DNA of 64,000 nt from Acidobacteriota bacterium (GTDB taxonomy: Bacteria > Acidobacteriota > UBA6911), in the NCBI GenBank assembly GCA_012719355.1, contig JAAYAM010000117.1, forward strand, positions 1 to 64,000, read 5' to 3'. Below the pieces are notes generated by a model, which was not told the origin of the DNA, searched no databases, and saw only the letters and a program-made list of their open reading frames with translations. Below are positions 20,866-32,156 of the stretch, one piece after another (within the stretch, counting starts at the first letter, position 1; each line of letters starts with the position of its first letter). A program made the position numbers and the translations under genes.

Positions 20866-21963
20866 CTACGGGTGCTGTTCGGGCCCGATCCGGTAGTGGC
20901 TGCTCCACTGCCGCAGGTTACCTTCCTCGTCGATTGCGGTAACCAGGTACCGGTACCGCCCGTGCGGGGAGTCTGGGTCCAATGGGATGGTGGCTACCAC
21001 ATAAGCGGTCCCGTCTTCGGTTGCGTGCTGAACCGGCCAAACCTTGCCGGTACGCTCATCCTGCACATACACACCGTCGGGCAGCAGGTCTTCCGTGCGG
21101 TCTCTGAAGAGCAGGCGGATCTGGATGCTGTCACCGGGTTCTCCCTGGGTGAAGGAAGACTTAGAGAGTTGAGGAACATCCTCGGCCCTGATGACTATCT
21201 CTTCCGGCGCCCTGTACTCCCGCACCCTGTTGATCCACATCTCTTCCAGTTCGGGAAGGGGGACTCTGAAAGTCGATGTAAGACTCTGCAGGAGGCTGTT
21301 GTACCTCTTGAACGACTGAAACAGCTTGATTGCCTTGTCTCTGCCGTAAGCTTCGCGGATGGTCGTAAGGAAGGTAATCCCCGGCGCGGCATTTCTCAGG
21401 CTTTGGGATCCAGTGGTGAAGGTGGACCACGAGCGCTGCGGCGTCAGGCCGAGGAGCTGCATCTTGTCCAGGTACTGAGAAATGAGCCAGGCGGCCTCCA
21501 GGCCGCGGGTGCTGTGCTCGAATTCGTGCGCCAGGAGTTCACTCATACCCTCGAAAAGAAATCTCGTGTCTTCCCGCTGACTTCCTCCGGAAAGATGGAG
21601 CAGTCCCAGTCGGGCCATTTCACGCGCAGCATGATGACTCAGGTAGCGTCTGACGTTTCCCGAGGCCAGTGGATTCCTCATGCCGATGGTAATAGTCGCG
21701 GTGCGAGGATTGATGGTAATCGTCTCAGTCTCCCAGTCCGCGACGATCAGAATCCTGCGCGGCAGACTCCCCCCGGTAGACCGGTTCATGAAGAGATAGC
21801 AGCGTTCGACTTCCGCGATGATGTCCCTGCCTAGAGAAATCCTCTCATACGGGAGTCTTATCCGGACATGCTCTGACGCAACCCCTTCTGTCATCTGGGA
21901 GGAAGCGGTATGGGGCAGAAGCAACCCTGCCAAGAATGCGAATGCTAAAACCTGCCTGTACAT
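20866..21963 (-). CDS. Exported protein resembling a degenerate gluzincin peptidase
   Basis: A 365-residue protein with an N-terminal signal peptide (about 1-22). The middle region resembles peptidase-MA-type gluzincins: a strand-rich N-terminus, then SHHAAREMARLGLL where an active enzyme would have HExxH, then FEGMSELLAHEFEHSTRG where the glutamate zinc ligand helix is expected. The histidines are not in HExxH register, so it may be inactive. The C-terminal roughly 110 residues look like a beta-sandwich (PGDSIQIRLLFRDRTEDLLPDGVYV). Function unknown. It converges with the TPR gene. Confidence 0.65.
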   Translation of the reverse strand: MYRQVLAFAFLAGLLLPHTASSQMTEGVASEHVRIRLPYERISLGRDIIAEVERCYLFMNRSTGGSLPRRILIVADWETETITINPRTATITIGMRNPLASGNVRRYLSHHAAREMARLGLLHLSGGSQREDTRFLFEGMSELLAHEFEHSTRGLEAAWLISQYLDKMQLLGLTPQRSWSTFTTGSQSLRNAAPGITFLTTIREAYGRDKAIKLFQSFKRYNSLLQSLTSTFRVPLPELEEMWINRVREYRAPEEIVIRAEDVPQLSKSSFTQGEPGDSIQIRLLFRDRTEDLLPDGVYVQDERTGKVWPVQHATEDGTAYVVATIPLDPDSPHGRYRYLVTAIDEEGNLRQWSSHYRIGPEQHP

Positions 21964-21997
21964 CTTCTTTGTTCAGCTCCATGATATCGGCAACTCG

Positions 21998-22336
21998 TCA
22001 CGAGAAGCTGGAGACAGCGGAAGGCTCGTTGTCGTAAAGATCAAAAACATTGAGCAGTTTGGTGATGGTCAGCAAATCGACTATGCGCTGGTTGGCGGAC
22101 AGGAGCTTGAATTCTCCTCCGATTTTCCGTAGCCCGGTATAGCATCGGATGATCTCGCCCAGTCCGGCACTGTCGATGTAAGGAACTCTGGCCAGGTTCA
22201 GAAGGAAGTTCCTGTTCCCTTTTTCCACGAGACGGTCGACTGCCTGTTTTATCTCGATGTCTCCTTCACCAAGAACGATTTTGCCCTCGATGTCTAGAAT
22301 TACAACGCTCCCTGACTTCCTGGTCGAAAGCTTCAT
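21998..22336 (-). CDS. STAS-domain anti-sigma-factor antagonist
   Basis: A 112-residue single STAS domain of the SpoIIAA/RsbV kind. The conserved phosphorylatable serine motif is in VPYIDSAGLGEII, and the protein starts with the typical MKLSTRKSGSVVILDIEGKIVLGEG. Such proteins release a sigma factor by binding its anti-sigma kinase when dephosphorylated. No anti-sigma kinase or sigma factor is adjacent, so its partner is elsewhere. GGAGG just before ATG 22336 fixes the start. It may be read with the peptidase-like gene 34 bp downstream on the same strand. Confidence 0.92.
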   Translation of the reverse strand: MKLSTRKSGSVVILDIEGKIVLGEGDIEIKQAVDRLVEKGNRNFLLNLARVPYIDSAGLGEIIRCYTGLRKIGGEFKLLSANQRIVDLLTITKLLNVFDLYDNEPSAVSSFS

Positions 22337-22369
22337 GATGCCTCCGTTTGGTCTGAAAGGAGAACCTAG

Positions 22370-23800
<1,431 letters not shown>

Positions 23801-23813
23801 CAAATCCTGCCTG

Positions 23814-24761
23814 TCACGGGTGATTCAGGAGCGCCAGCTCTTCAGGAAAGGGGTTGAAATACGTCTGGCCGCTAAGCTGAATGATTTTGGTCAGGCGGAG
23901 ATAGTGTGTGACCAGGGTGAAGGGTACCAGGAAGGGAAGCGCGCGGTTGCGGTAGGCATCGAGACTCTTGAGAATTTCGCTCGTGGCGGCCGGGGTGAGA
24001 AACGGCCGGAGGATGGCTGCAGCCCGCTGCAGGACGGTTGCATTTCCGGCACGGGTTGCCGGGCACGAGATGATGCGCATGAATTCCGACTGATAGCGGC
24101 AACGGAATTGCAGCCGGGAGATATCCTGCGGGTTGGCGGTGAATCGATCAAGCCTGCGGCTCAGGCTGGGGGAATGCGACAGGCGGGTCAGTTCGGTGGA
24201 GGTGTGAAACTCCCGAAGGGTATGAACGGTCCATCGTGTGCTCCAGAACCTGTTGAGACGGTAGTAGGCGAACACGCGCTGAATCCAGTTCTCGCGGACC
24301 AGAGGATCCCGCAGTGCCTCTTCTTCCGCGACCGGCAGATCGGAAAAGCGACGCAACAGTGCCCTGGCGAAGAGTCCGGGTTCGCGACTGCGGCCGGGAT
24401 GGACGGCGACGGCGAGCCCACAGGTGGGCGATCTGGTTTTGAGTATGTATCCGCTGAGTCGCTGATGGGCGAAAAGGGGAATACTCCGGCGGACATAGGA
24501 TCGCATCTGTGGGGTGAGATCGCGTCGCGAGGTTAGCCCGATGAGCGAGATCGACTTTCCGTGTCTCTCGAGTCGCATCGGTTCCCGTGGTATGCCGAAA
24601 CCGGCCTCGGTTTCCGGGCAGACGGGAATCCATTCAAAGAAGCCGGAGAGGATTCGGGAGATAAAGGGATCAAGTTTATGGCCGCCGTCGTAACGGACGT
24701 TCTCTCCGAGGAGGCATGAAGAGATTCCGATACGGACCGGCGGGTCGAGGCGGTTCGCCAT
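23814..24761 (-). CDS. DUF523-DUF1722 fusion protein (YbgA-like)
   Basis: A 315-residue two-domain protein. The N-terminal DUF523 (about 8-150) carries conserved cysteines in ISSCLLGENVRYDG, VCPE and TRSPTCG. The C-terminal DUF1722 (about 195-310) is the YbgA-like helical region. DUF523/DUF1722 proteins are widespread; recent work links some to 2-thiouracil desulfuration and related sulfur removal from tRNA bases through an iron-sulfur cluster, and that assignment here would be by family only. It is convergent with enolase and 46 bp downstream of the ABC ATPase gene on the same strand. Confidence 0.85.
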   Translation of the reverse strand: MANRLDPPVRIGISSCLLGENVRYDGGHKLDPFISRILSGFFEWIPVCPETEAGFGIPREPMRLERHGKSISLIGLTSRRDLTPQMRSYVRRSIPLFAHQRLSGYILKTRSPTCGLAVAVHPGRSREPGLFARALLRRFSDLPVAEEEALRDPLVRENWIQRVFAYYRLNRFWSTRWTVHTLREFHTSTELTRLSHSPSLSRRLDRFTANPQDISRLQFRCRYQSEFMRIISCPATRAGNATVLQRAAAILRPFLTPAATSEILKSLDAYRNRALPFLVPFTLVTHYLRLTKIIQLSGQTYFNPFPEELALLNHP

Positions 24762-24807
24762 AGTGAAATGTGAGGCCGGAAGGACTGGAGTCTTTCCGGC
24801 CGTCGCT

Positions 24808-25551
<744 letters not shown>

Positions 25552-25581
25552 TCTATTCCCCTTGCTTCAAAATACGGTTTC

Positions 25582-27042
25582 TCAGCGATTCTTTTCCGAC
25601 GAAGATTTGGAACTCGTGTCGACCCTGATTGCCGCTCCATCCTTTATCGTCCGGAGGGTCTGGAAAGTGCCGGAGACGATTTCTTCGCCCTCCTTGAGGT
25701 TCTCCAGAACCTCTGTATCAGATTCGCCGGTGATGCCGGTCTTGATCGGACGGAAGCGAGCAATCTTATTCTCTTCAATCACAAAGACGCCTTCAAGCTC
25801 CTTTTTCTCGGTCTCGGTGCTGTCGTCGGCGCGCGCCACATTCCCTTTGGTTCGAAGATCCGGGGGATGGTAATTGCCGTCCTTATCGACTTCGACATCG
25901 CGCACAGTAAGGGCCTGTCTCGGGATGACGAGCACGTCGCGTCTGGTATCAGTGGTGATGTCGCCCGTACAGGACATGCCCGGCCGGAGTTTGGGCGAAG
26001 GATTGTTGAGTGTGACGACGACCTTGAAATCCTTGGCCTCTTGGGTTGAGCCTGTGGATGCCTGAATCGGGCTGTTGCCGATCTCGGTAACTTCGCCCTC
26101 GAACACCTGATCGGGGAGGGCGTCGACAGTGACCTGGGCACGGTCACCGATGGTGAGGTTGACGATATCGGTTTCGTCCACCTTCAGTTCCGCCTGGATG
26201 ACGCTGAGGTCGGCAATTGTCATCAAAGTTGCTTGAGGATTGGACATGATGCCCGGCTGTGCGCGTTCCCCTTTTTCAACGAGAAGCTGTGTGATGACAC
26301 CTGATAGGGGCGAGACCAGGGTAGTCTTCTTGAGCTGGTCACTGGCGCGGGTCAGATCCGCCGCGGCGGACTGGGAGCGGGCCATCGCGGCTTTGGCCGC
26401 AGTCCGGCTCTGTTCGATGTTGTTTCTGGCCACCTTGAGTTGGGTTTCGAACTGTGCGACCTGCGCCTTTGCAACTTCGAGCCGGGACTGGGCCAGTTTG
26501 AGGTCCGTCTGGGCGGCTTCGTAGGCGTCGCGCGTAATCAGGCCCTCTTCATTGAGCTGCTGCTGGCGCCTGAAGCTGTTCTGCATGCGGTGGAAATTGT
26601 TCTCGGCCTGCTGCAGTTCGGCGCGTGCCGATCTGAGGGAGGCTTCATCGCGCAGGAGATTGGCCTCGGCATTCTGGATCACGAATTCCTGGGACCTGAC
26701 CTCGGCGAGGGCCGCTTCATACTGAGCCCGTCTGGCCAGGGCGTCGGCCTCTGTCTGGATGGGGTCGATGCGCAGCAACACGTCTCCTCTTTTAACGGCG
26801 GCCCCTTCACGGACGGGAATGTCGGTTATGATGCCAGCAATCTCAGACTGGAGATCCACGAATTCCTTGGCGCGGATTTCACCGCTAGCCGTTATTTTGG
26901 AGGTCAGCACATCCTTCTTCTTGACCTTGGCAGTCTGGACGAGGACGGTATTCCTGCGGCTTGAATTGATGCTTGCGATAACTACAATCGCCAGCAGCGC
27001 AACTATGCCACACCCAATCCAGATCTTTTTCCGCTTGCTCAT
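25582..27042 (-). CDS. MacA/HlyD-type periplasmic adaptor of an efflux system
   Basis: A 486-residue adaptor. It has an N-terminal TM anchor (about 7-23), a split lipoyl half (TASGEIRAKEFVDLQSEIAG), and a long coiled coil (about 95-225, rich in Q, A, E and R heptads). The returning lipoyl half (SPLSGVITQLLVEKGE), a beta-barrel (about 275-350) and a membrane-proximal C-terminal domain follow. It would link an inner-membrane MacB-like transporter to an outer-membrane channel. A roughly 35-residue acidic/basic insert near 390-420 (TKGNVARADDSTETEKKELEG) is longer than in E. coli MacA. GGAGG lies five bases before the ATG. Confidence 0.9.
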   Translation of the reverse strand: MSKRKKIWIGCGIVALLAIVVIASINSSRRNTVLVQTAKVKKKDVLTSKITASGEIRAKEFVDLQSEIAGIITDIPVREGAAVKRGDVLLRIDPIQTEADALARRAQYEAALAEVRSQEFVIQNAEANLLRDEASLRSARAELQQAENNFHRMQNSFRRQQQLNEEGLITRDAYEAAQTDLKLAQSRLEVAKAQVAQFETQLKVARNNIEQSRTAAKAAMARSQSAAADLTRASDQLKKTTLVSPLSGVITQLLVEKGERAQPGIMSNPQATLMTIADLSVIQAELKVDETDIVNLTIGDRAQVTVDALPDQVFEGEVTEIGNSPIQASTGSTQEAKDFKVVVTLNNPSPKLRPGMSCTGDITTDTRRDVLVIPRQALTVRDVEVDKDGNYHPPDLRTKGNVARADDSTETEKKELEGVFVIEENKIARFRPIKTGITGESDTEVLENLKEGEEIVSGTFQTLRTIKDGAAIRVDTSSKSSSEKNR

Positions 27043-27251
27043 CTATTCCTCCCATTAGGGGCAATGTCGAATACTACGAGTTCTCCGAACGAAAGGTTTC
27101 ATGTTTCGGGATGAAAAGAATATCCGAATCGTCCGGTGGAGTTCCAGTTTAACACGTGTCAGGGACCGGAAGGGGTTCTTGAGCCGTCATTTGCTTATAC
27201 GGGTGAGGGGGGGTAGAATTACAAGTGCATCCCACAAAGCCCGGAGAAAAC

Positions 27252-27530
27252 ATGATGCCGGAAACAGAAATCAAACGTCTCATGAAGCATCTCGGGGAAG
27301 CCATCAACGAGACCCTGGCGGAATCTCCCAGGATCAACGACCGGATTCAGGACATCCGCAATGCGGGTTACGAGGTGTTTCTCGTCATAGAGGCTAAAGT
27401 AGGGTTCAGCCGCAAGGGGAAGGAAGAAGAACGTGGGGAGGCGGTCTGCAGCGGACCGACACGGCTGAAGATTACGTCGGAAGACGCTAAATTCTTGAAA
27501 TCATTGAAGATAGCGGTAGACGAACCGTAG
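27252..27530 (+). CDS. Small conserved-looking protein of unknown function
   Basis: A 92-residue soluble protein. The first half is helical and mildly amphipathic (TEIKRLMKHLGEAINETLAE), the second contains GYEVFLVIEAKVGF, a charged GKEEERGE turn, and ends LKITSEDAKFLKSLKI. No known domain is recognised. GGAG lies before the first of two adjacent ATG codons. It sits alone between the divergent efflux operon and the convergent bactofilin gene (4-bp gap). Confidence 0.65.
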   Translation: MMPETEIKRLMKHLGEAINETLAESPRINDRIQDIRNAGYEVFLVIEAKVGFSRKGKEEERGEAVCSGPTRLKITSEDAKFLKSLKIAVDEP

Positions 27531-27534
27531 CCGC

Positions 27535-27900
27535 TCAGGCTTCGGCACCGGTGCTCCCCTGGCTCATGTTACAGCGTCCTTCAAAGAGGGCTCCCGCCTC
27601 GATGATGAGACAGGGGGAGAAGATATCCCCGAATACTTTTCCATCCTTCTGTATTTCGACTCTCTCGGATGCGCGTATGACTCCGCGGAACTCTCCTTTG
27701 ATCACGACCTTTTTGACGTCGATTTCGGCTTCGAGCCTGCCGGTGGGTCCGATTTCGAGCAGCGCCTCGGAGCGGACTTTACCTTTTATAGTGCCGTTCA
27801 CGCGCAGCCTGTTGGTGAAGGAGATCTCGCCGATCAGTTCAGCCCCTTCACCGAGGTGGCTCACGATTTCATCTGCCGATTTTCCCTTTTTGAATGGCAT
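27535..27900 (-). CDS. Bactofilin
   Basis: A 121-residue polymer-forming cytoskeletal protein. The central right-handed beta-helix (about 18-108) is visible as six-residue-period glycine/valine turns (GTIKGKVRSEALLEIGPTGRLEAEI, GEFRGVIRASERVEI), flanked by short disordered tails. Bactofilins form nucleotide-independent filaments; in Myxococcus they scaffold ParABS near the poles. The gene overlaps the 3' end of parB by 32 bp, which places it firmly in the chromosome-segregation operon. The ATG at 27900 begins the usual MPFKKGK leader. Confidence 0.93.
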   Translation of the reverse strand: MPFKKGKSADEIVSHLGEGAELIGEISFTNRLRVNGTIKGKVRSEALLEIGPTGRLEAEIDVKKVVIKGEFRGVIRASERVEIQKDGKVFGDIFSPCLIIEAGALFEGRCNMSQGSTGAEA

Positions 27901-28762
27901 GGCCTGGCTCCCTTGAGATAGCAGTTTCAGTTAGGATCGTGTAGAGGCGCATCAACTCTTCCTGGCTGAAGTAATGGATCCGTATTTCGCCGGCCTGCTT
28001 GGACCTTGAGTGGATTTCCACCTTGGTCCCGAGCGCGAAACGGAGGCGGTCTGCTGCTGCGGCTTCATTCGGGTCCTGGATCTTCTGCGGAACGGAGGGC
28101 TTTGCCTGTTTCCTGGCCCAGTTCTCGACGTCGCGCACCGACAGTCCCTTCTCAATGATAAGGGCGGCCATTTTCCCCATTTCCGAAGCCGTGGCGGCTG
28201 AAGCGAGCAGGGCGCGTGCGTGGCCGGCCGACAGCCGGCCGTCGGCGACGAGCAGCTTCACCGGTTGGGGGAGTTTCAGCAGCCGGATGGAATTGGCTAT
28301 GGTGCTGCGGTCCTTCCCAAGCCGTTCGGCGACCTGCTCCTGGGTGCGGCCGGTGGCCTCCATCAGGTGCTGATAGGCCTGGGCTTCTTCAATCGGGTTG
28401 AGAGGTTCGCGCTGTATGTTCTCGACAAGTGCGAGTTCGAGGAGCCGCTCGTCGGGGACTTCGCGCACGATCGCGGGTATCTTGAGAAGCCCGGCGCGTT
28501 GAGCGGCCGAAAGTCTTCTTTCCCCGGCGACGAGCTGGTACCTGGTTCCGAGAGGGCGCACCAGGATCGGCTGCAAGACGCCGTTTTCGCGGATGGAGGT
28601 CGCCAGTTCCTCGAGCCTCGCCGGATCGAACACCAGGCGGGGCTGATCGGGATTGGGGTCGATCAGGTCGATGTCGATTTCGCTTGCCGGCGGCTCGGGC
28701 GCCGCAGGCTTCACTTCCGGGATCAGGGCTCCGAGCCCCCTACCGAGTACCTTTTTTTTCAT
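27869..28762 (-). CDS. parB: Chromosome-partitioning protein ParB
   Basis: A 297-residue CTP-switch clamp that loads at parS. In order: an N-terminal ParA-stimulating basic segment (MKKKVLGRGLGALIPE), the CTP-binding ParB domain with PNPDQPRLVF and GERR motif LVAGERRLSAAQ, the HTH region (GRTQEQVAERLGKDRSTIAN), and a C-terminal dimerisation domain (ALGTKVEIHSRSKQAGEIRIHYFS). It overlaps parA by 23 bp and bactofilin by 32 bp. Two parS sites lie upstream of parA. Confidence 0.97.
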   Translation of the reverse strand: MKKKVLGRGLGALIPEVKPAAPEPPASEIDIDLIDPNPDQPRLVFDPARLEELATSIRENGVLQPILVRPLGTRYQLVAGERRLSAAQRAGLLKIPAIVREVPDERLLELALVENIQREPLNPIEEAQAYQHLMEATGRTQEQVAERLGKDRSTIANSIRLLKLPQPVKLLVADGRLSAGHARALLASAATASEMGKMAALIIEKGLSVRDVENWARKQAKPSVPQKIQDPNEAAAADRLRFALGTKVEIHSRSKQAGEIRIHYFSQEELMRLYTILTETAISREPGHAIQKGKIGR

Positions 28763-29516
28763 AGCTCAGAATTTCCTTTGCCAGCCGTATGTAACTCTCG
28801 GCGCCTTTGGAGCGGATGTCATAAAGAAGTGCCGGCCGGCCGAAACTGGGCGCTTCGGCCAGGCGGACATTGCGCGGAATCACGGTTTTGAGCACCTTGT
28901 TCTGGAAGTGGTGCATGAGATCGTCGCGCACCTGCGCGCTCAGGTTGGTCCTTTCGTCAAACATAGTCAGGAGAATCCCCTGTACGGCCAGGTGGGGATT
29001 CAGTGCACGGCGCACGCGCGCCATCGTGTCAAAAAGATCGGTAAGTCCCTCGAGGGCGAAATATTCGCACTGTATCGGGACGAGCACCGAGTCTGCGGCC
29101 ACCAGGGCATTGAGCGTCAGGATATTGAGTGAGGGGGGGCTGTCGATGAGGATGAAATCGAACCTCCCCACGACCCGGGCGAGAAGCCGTTTAAGCAGAT
29201 ACTCCCGTTCCGGGATGTCTAGCATCTCGACGGCGGCCCCGGTAAGGGTCTTGTCAGCGGGGACTAGCTTGAGATTGTCGAGTTCGGTGTCGAGGATGAT
29301 GGAATCGAGAGCTTCGGAATGGATCAAACCGTCATAGATACTCTTTTTGAGGGAGCCCCTCACGACTCCGAGGCCGCTGCTGCAGTTGGCCTGCGCGTCG
29401 GCATCGATGACAAGGACCCGCATATCGGCAATCGCGAGCGCCGCGGCAAGATTGATGGCGGTGGTTGTCTTTCCCACGCCACCTTTCTGATTGGTGACTG
29501 CAATTATCTTAGCCAT
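28740..29516 (-). CDS. parA: Chromosome-partitioning ATPase ParA (Soj)
   Basis: A 258-residue deviant Walker ATPase. The P-loop KGGVGKTTTAINLA starts at residue 11 and carries the signature lysine, followed by VIDADAQANCSSGLGV and FILIDSPPSLNILTLNAL. It forms ATP-dependent dimers on DNA and drives origin segregation together with ParB-parS. It is the short chromosomal (Soj) form without an N-terminal HTH. It lies downstream of rsmG, separated by an 86-bp gap holding a parS site. Confidence 0.97.
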   Translation of the reverse strand: MAKIIAVTNQKGGVGKTTTAINLAAALAIADMRVLVIDADAQANCSSGLGVVRGSLKKSIYDGLIHSEALDSIILDTELDNLKLVPADKTLTGAAVEMLDIPEREYLLKRLLARVVGRFDFILIDSPPSLNILTLNALVAADSVLVPIQCEYFALEGLTDLFDTMARVRRALNPHLAVQGILLTMFDERTNLSAQVRDDLMHHFQNKVLKTVIPRNVRLAEAPSFGRPALLYDIRSKGAESYIRLAKEILSYEKKGTR

Positions 29517-29572
29517 GTTGGAAAGCGGGAGAGTAGCACATCAGGGAAGTGCGAAGCAAGAAATAGGAAGAA

Positions 29573-29588
29573 TGTTTCACGTGAAACG
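29573..29588. promoter_or_regulatory. parS site 1 (15/16 match)
   Basis: TGTTTCACGTGAAACG differs from the universal bacterial parS TGTTTCACGTGAAACA only at the last base. It lies in the rsmG-parA gap, 57 bp upstream of parA. Confidence 0.93.
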
Positions 29589-29602
29589 GCGAAGGTCGGC
29601 TT

Positions 29603-30238
29603 TTACTCCGGGTCATGTTTCACGTGAAACACCGACAGATGCCAGTTGTCCCGCTCCGGAAAGTCCTCCCTGTGCGCCCGGCGGAACTTCTCATTCAGAA
29701 CCTTCGGCTCCTGTACGGCCGGCTCCGCTCCGTGAAACATCCAGAACTCTGTCTGCTCATGCGCGTGCCGGCGCAGTCGGAGCAGGTCGCGGGTCTGCAG
29801 TTTCAGCGCCTTCCAGCTGATGCAGTCCCAGGTGCGGGTTTCCTTGTCGAGAAACTCCGCCAGGCGTGTGCAATGAACGCGTGTCCCGTCAAGCTGTAGC
29901 AGATCTGCGGCGCTCTCAAGGAAGGCGCATTTCTTCGAGCGGCTTTCCACCAAATCGATTGTCATCTGTGGCGCCAGGATCTTCAGCAAAAGAGCCGGAA
30001 AGCCGGCACCGCTCCCTATGTCAAGGTGCGAGCCGGTCTTTTTATGGAAGCGCGAGGCCCAGAGTGCTTCCATAAAAAGAGGGCGCAGGACGTGCCACTC
30101 GGTCGAGGCGGTCAGGTTGATGTGCGGATTCCACTTTCTGAGCAGAGTCAGGTACTCCGGCAGTTTCCTCGCTTCCCTGGAATCGGCGGGGATTTGAGCT
30201 TCCTGCAGCAGCTGTTTCAGTCCCTCGGGGGAGTTCAC
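29603..30238 (-). CDS. rsmG: 16S rRNA (guanine527-N7)-methyltransferase RsmG
   Basis: A 211-residue SAM-dependent methyltransferase that modifies G527 of 16S rRNA. The SAM-binding motif is [17 protein letters not shown], and upstream is the family segment [12 protein letters not shown] 30238 overlaps the mnmG stop (GTGA). Its last codons encode VFHVKH, which is simply the translation of a perfect parS, so the C-terminus is shaped by a DNA site rather than by enzyme function. Confidence 0.94.
   Translation of the reverse strand: MNSPEGLKQLLQEAQIPADSREARKLPEYLTLLRKWNPHINLTASTEWHVLRPLFMEALWASRFHKKTGSHLDIGSGAGFPALLLKILAPQMTIDLVESRSKKCAFLESAADLLQLDGTRVHCTRLAEFLDKETRTWDCISWKALKLQTRDLLRLRRHAHEQTEFWMFHGAEPAVQEPKVLNEKFRRAHREDFPERDNWHLSVFHVKHDPE
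29616..29631. promoter_or_regulatory. parS site 2 (perfect), inside the rsmG 3' end
   Basis: TGTTTCACGTGAAACA is a perfect 16-bp parS palindrome, embedded in the rsmG coding sequence 12 bp before the stop codon and 27 bp from parS site 1. Confidence 0.96.
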
Positions 30239-32142
30239 GCGCCGTTTCCTCCCTTATTGCCCGCGCCACGCCCGCTCTGCAGCAGTTCCAGATGCAGATT
30301 CAGAATCGATACCGCCGCCGGGGTGACGCCGGGAATGCGCCCGGCCATGGCGAGGTCGAGCGGACGCACCCTGCTCAGCTTCTCCTTTATCTCGCGGTTC
30401 AGCCCGTCGATGCCCGCGTAATCAAAATCGGCGGGAATGCGCCGGGCGCTCATCCGTTTCAGCCGCTCGGCTTCACGTACCTGCTGCTGGATGTATCCCT
30501 CGTACCTGATTTCGATTTCTACCGAGCGCCACACCTCCCCGGGTGCCGGGAGGGGGTGCAGTATCAGCAGCGGGGTAAAATCGCTCAACTCGATCCCGGG
30601 GCGGCGCAAAAGCTCCTCGATTGTGGCCCCCTTGACCTCTTCCACGTCGAGTTTCGCCGCAAGAGAGGGGCAGAACGCCTCGCTCGGGTTCCAGCGGTGC
30701 TGCCGCAGAAAGGCGCGCAGCCGCTCCACCTGTTCGTATTTTGCGCACAAAGCTCCATATTCCTTCTCTGATACCAGTCCAATGCGGTATCCGAGCGGAC
30801 GGAGGCGGCGGTCGGCATTGTCGATGCGGAGCAGAAGCCTGAACTCGGAGCGGCTGGTGAACATCCGGTAAGGCTCGTCGACCCCGCGCGTCACCAGATC
30901 GTCGATCATGATCCCGATGTAGCTCTCCTGCCTGGGAAAATGAAGGGGCCCTTCTCCTTGAGCCTTCAATGCCGCGTTTATTCCTGCGACCAGCCCCTGC
31001 GCCGCCGCTTCCTCGTAGCCGGTGGTTCCGTTGATCTGGCCGGCGAGGAAGAGGCCGCCCAGCTTCTTGGTTTCCAGCGACGGGTCCAGTTCCGTGGGAT
31101 CCACGTAGTCGTACTCGATCGCATACCCGGGCTGGAGAATTCGCGCCTGCTCGAGTCCAGGGATCGACGCGACCATCTCCTTCTGCACCTCAAGCGGCAT
31201 GCTGGTCGAAATTCCGTTGACGTAGACTTCATCCGTATCCAGCCCCTCCGGTTCGAGAAAGATCTGGTGGCGCTCACGGTCGGCGAATTTCACGATTTTG
31301 TCTTCAATGCTCGGACAGTAGCGTGGCCCGATTCCGGTGATATACCCGCCGTAGAGAGCCGACCGCTTCAGATTCGCCCTGATGATCGAGTGCAGTTTCT
31401 CGTTCGTGTAGCCAAGATAGCAGGATACCTGCGGCAGCCTGCATTCCTTTGTACGCAACGAGAAGAAAGTCGGACTTGCGTCCCCCTTCTGTTCCTCAAA
31501 TGCCCCGTAGTCGATCGTCCGCCGGTCAAGTCGCGGCGGCGTCCCGGTCTTCAGCCTGCCCATCCTCAGTCCGAGCTTTCTCAGCGATTCCGCCATCGGC
31601 AGCGAAGGCGCTTCACCCACCCTCCCCGCCGGATGGCTCCTCTCTCCTATGTGGATCAGCCCGTTCAGGAAGGTCCCGGTCGTGACAATCACCGCGCGCG
31701 ACCGCACCTCCGTGCCGTCGGCAAGCGTAATCCCGGTTACCCTGCCATCCTCGATCACCAGGCCGGCAGCCTCAGCTTCGTGCAGCAAAAGGTTCGGCCG
31801 TGACTCGAGCAGGCTGCGCATCTCATTGATATATCTAGATTTATCCGATTGTGCGCGCGGTGCCTGGACCGCCGGGCCACGGCTGGCGTTCAAAAGCCGG
31901 AATTGAATCCCGGTTCTGTCCGCAAGCTCCCCCATGACCCCACCCAGCGCATCGATCTCGCGCACCATGTGTCCCTTGGCAATTCCTCCAATCGCCGGAT
32001 TGCACGACATCTGGGCCAGGCGGGAGAGAGCCATCGTGCACAGCAGCGTACGTGCCCCCATTCCAGCCGAGGCCGCCGCCGCTTCACACCCTGCATGGCC
32101 GCCCCCGATTACCACCACGTCGAAATCCCTGAGATCTCTCAC
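30235..32142 (-). CDS. mnmG: tRNA U34 5-carboxymethylaminomethyl modification enzyme MnmG
   Basis: A 635-residue FAD-dependent partner of MnmE that installs (carboxymethyl)aminomethyl groups at the tRNA wobble uridine. The N-terminal dinucleotide motif is [18 protein letters not shown]. The family signatures [36 protein letters not shown] and [24 protein letters not shown] are intact, with a helical C-terminal tRNA/MnmE-binding domain (about 560-630). It starts at GTG 32142 with AGGGG five bases upstream. It sits between mnmE (14-bp gap) and rsmG (4-bp overlap). Confidence 0.97.
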   Translation of the reverse strand: MRDLRDFDVVVIGGGHAGCEAAAASAGMGARTLLCTMALSRLAQMSCNPAIGGIAKGHMVREIDALGGVMGELADRTGIQFRLLNASRGPAVQAPRAQSDKSRYINEMRSLLESRPNLLLHEAEAAGLVIEDGRVTGITLADGTEVRSRAVIVTTGTFLNGLIHIGERSHPAGRVGEAPSLPMAESLRKLGLRMGRLKTGTPPRLDRRTIDYGAFEEQKGDASPTFFSLRTKECRLPQVSCYLGYTNEKLHSIIRANLKRSALYGGYITGIGPRYCPSIEDKIVKFADRERHQIFLEPEGLDTDEVYVNGISTSMPLEVQKEMVASIPGLEQARILQPGYAIEYDYVDPTELDPSLETKKLGGLFLAGQINGTTGYEEAAAQGLVAGINAALKAQGEGPLHFPRQESYIGIMIDDLVTRGVDEPYRMFTSRSEFRLLLRIDNADRRLRPLGYRIGLVSEKEYGALCAKYEQVERLRAFLRQHRWNPSEAFCPSLAAKLDVEEVKGATIEELLRRPGIELSDFTPLLILHPLPAPGEVWRSVEIEIRYEGYIQQQVREAERLKRMSARRIPADFDYAGIDGLNREIKEKLSRVRPLDLAMAGRIPGVTPAAVSILNLHLELLQSGRGAGNKGGNGA

Positions 32143-32156
32143 AAAAACCCCTGATG

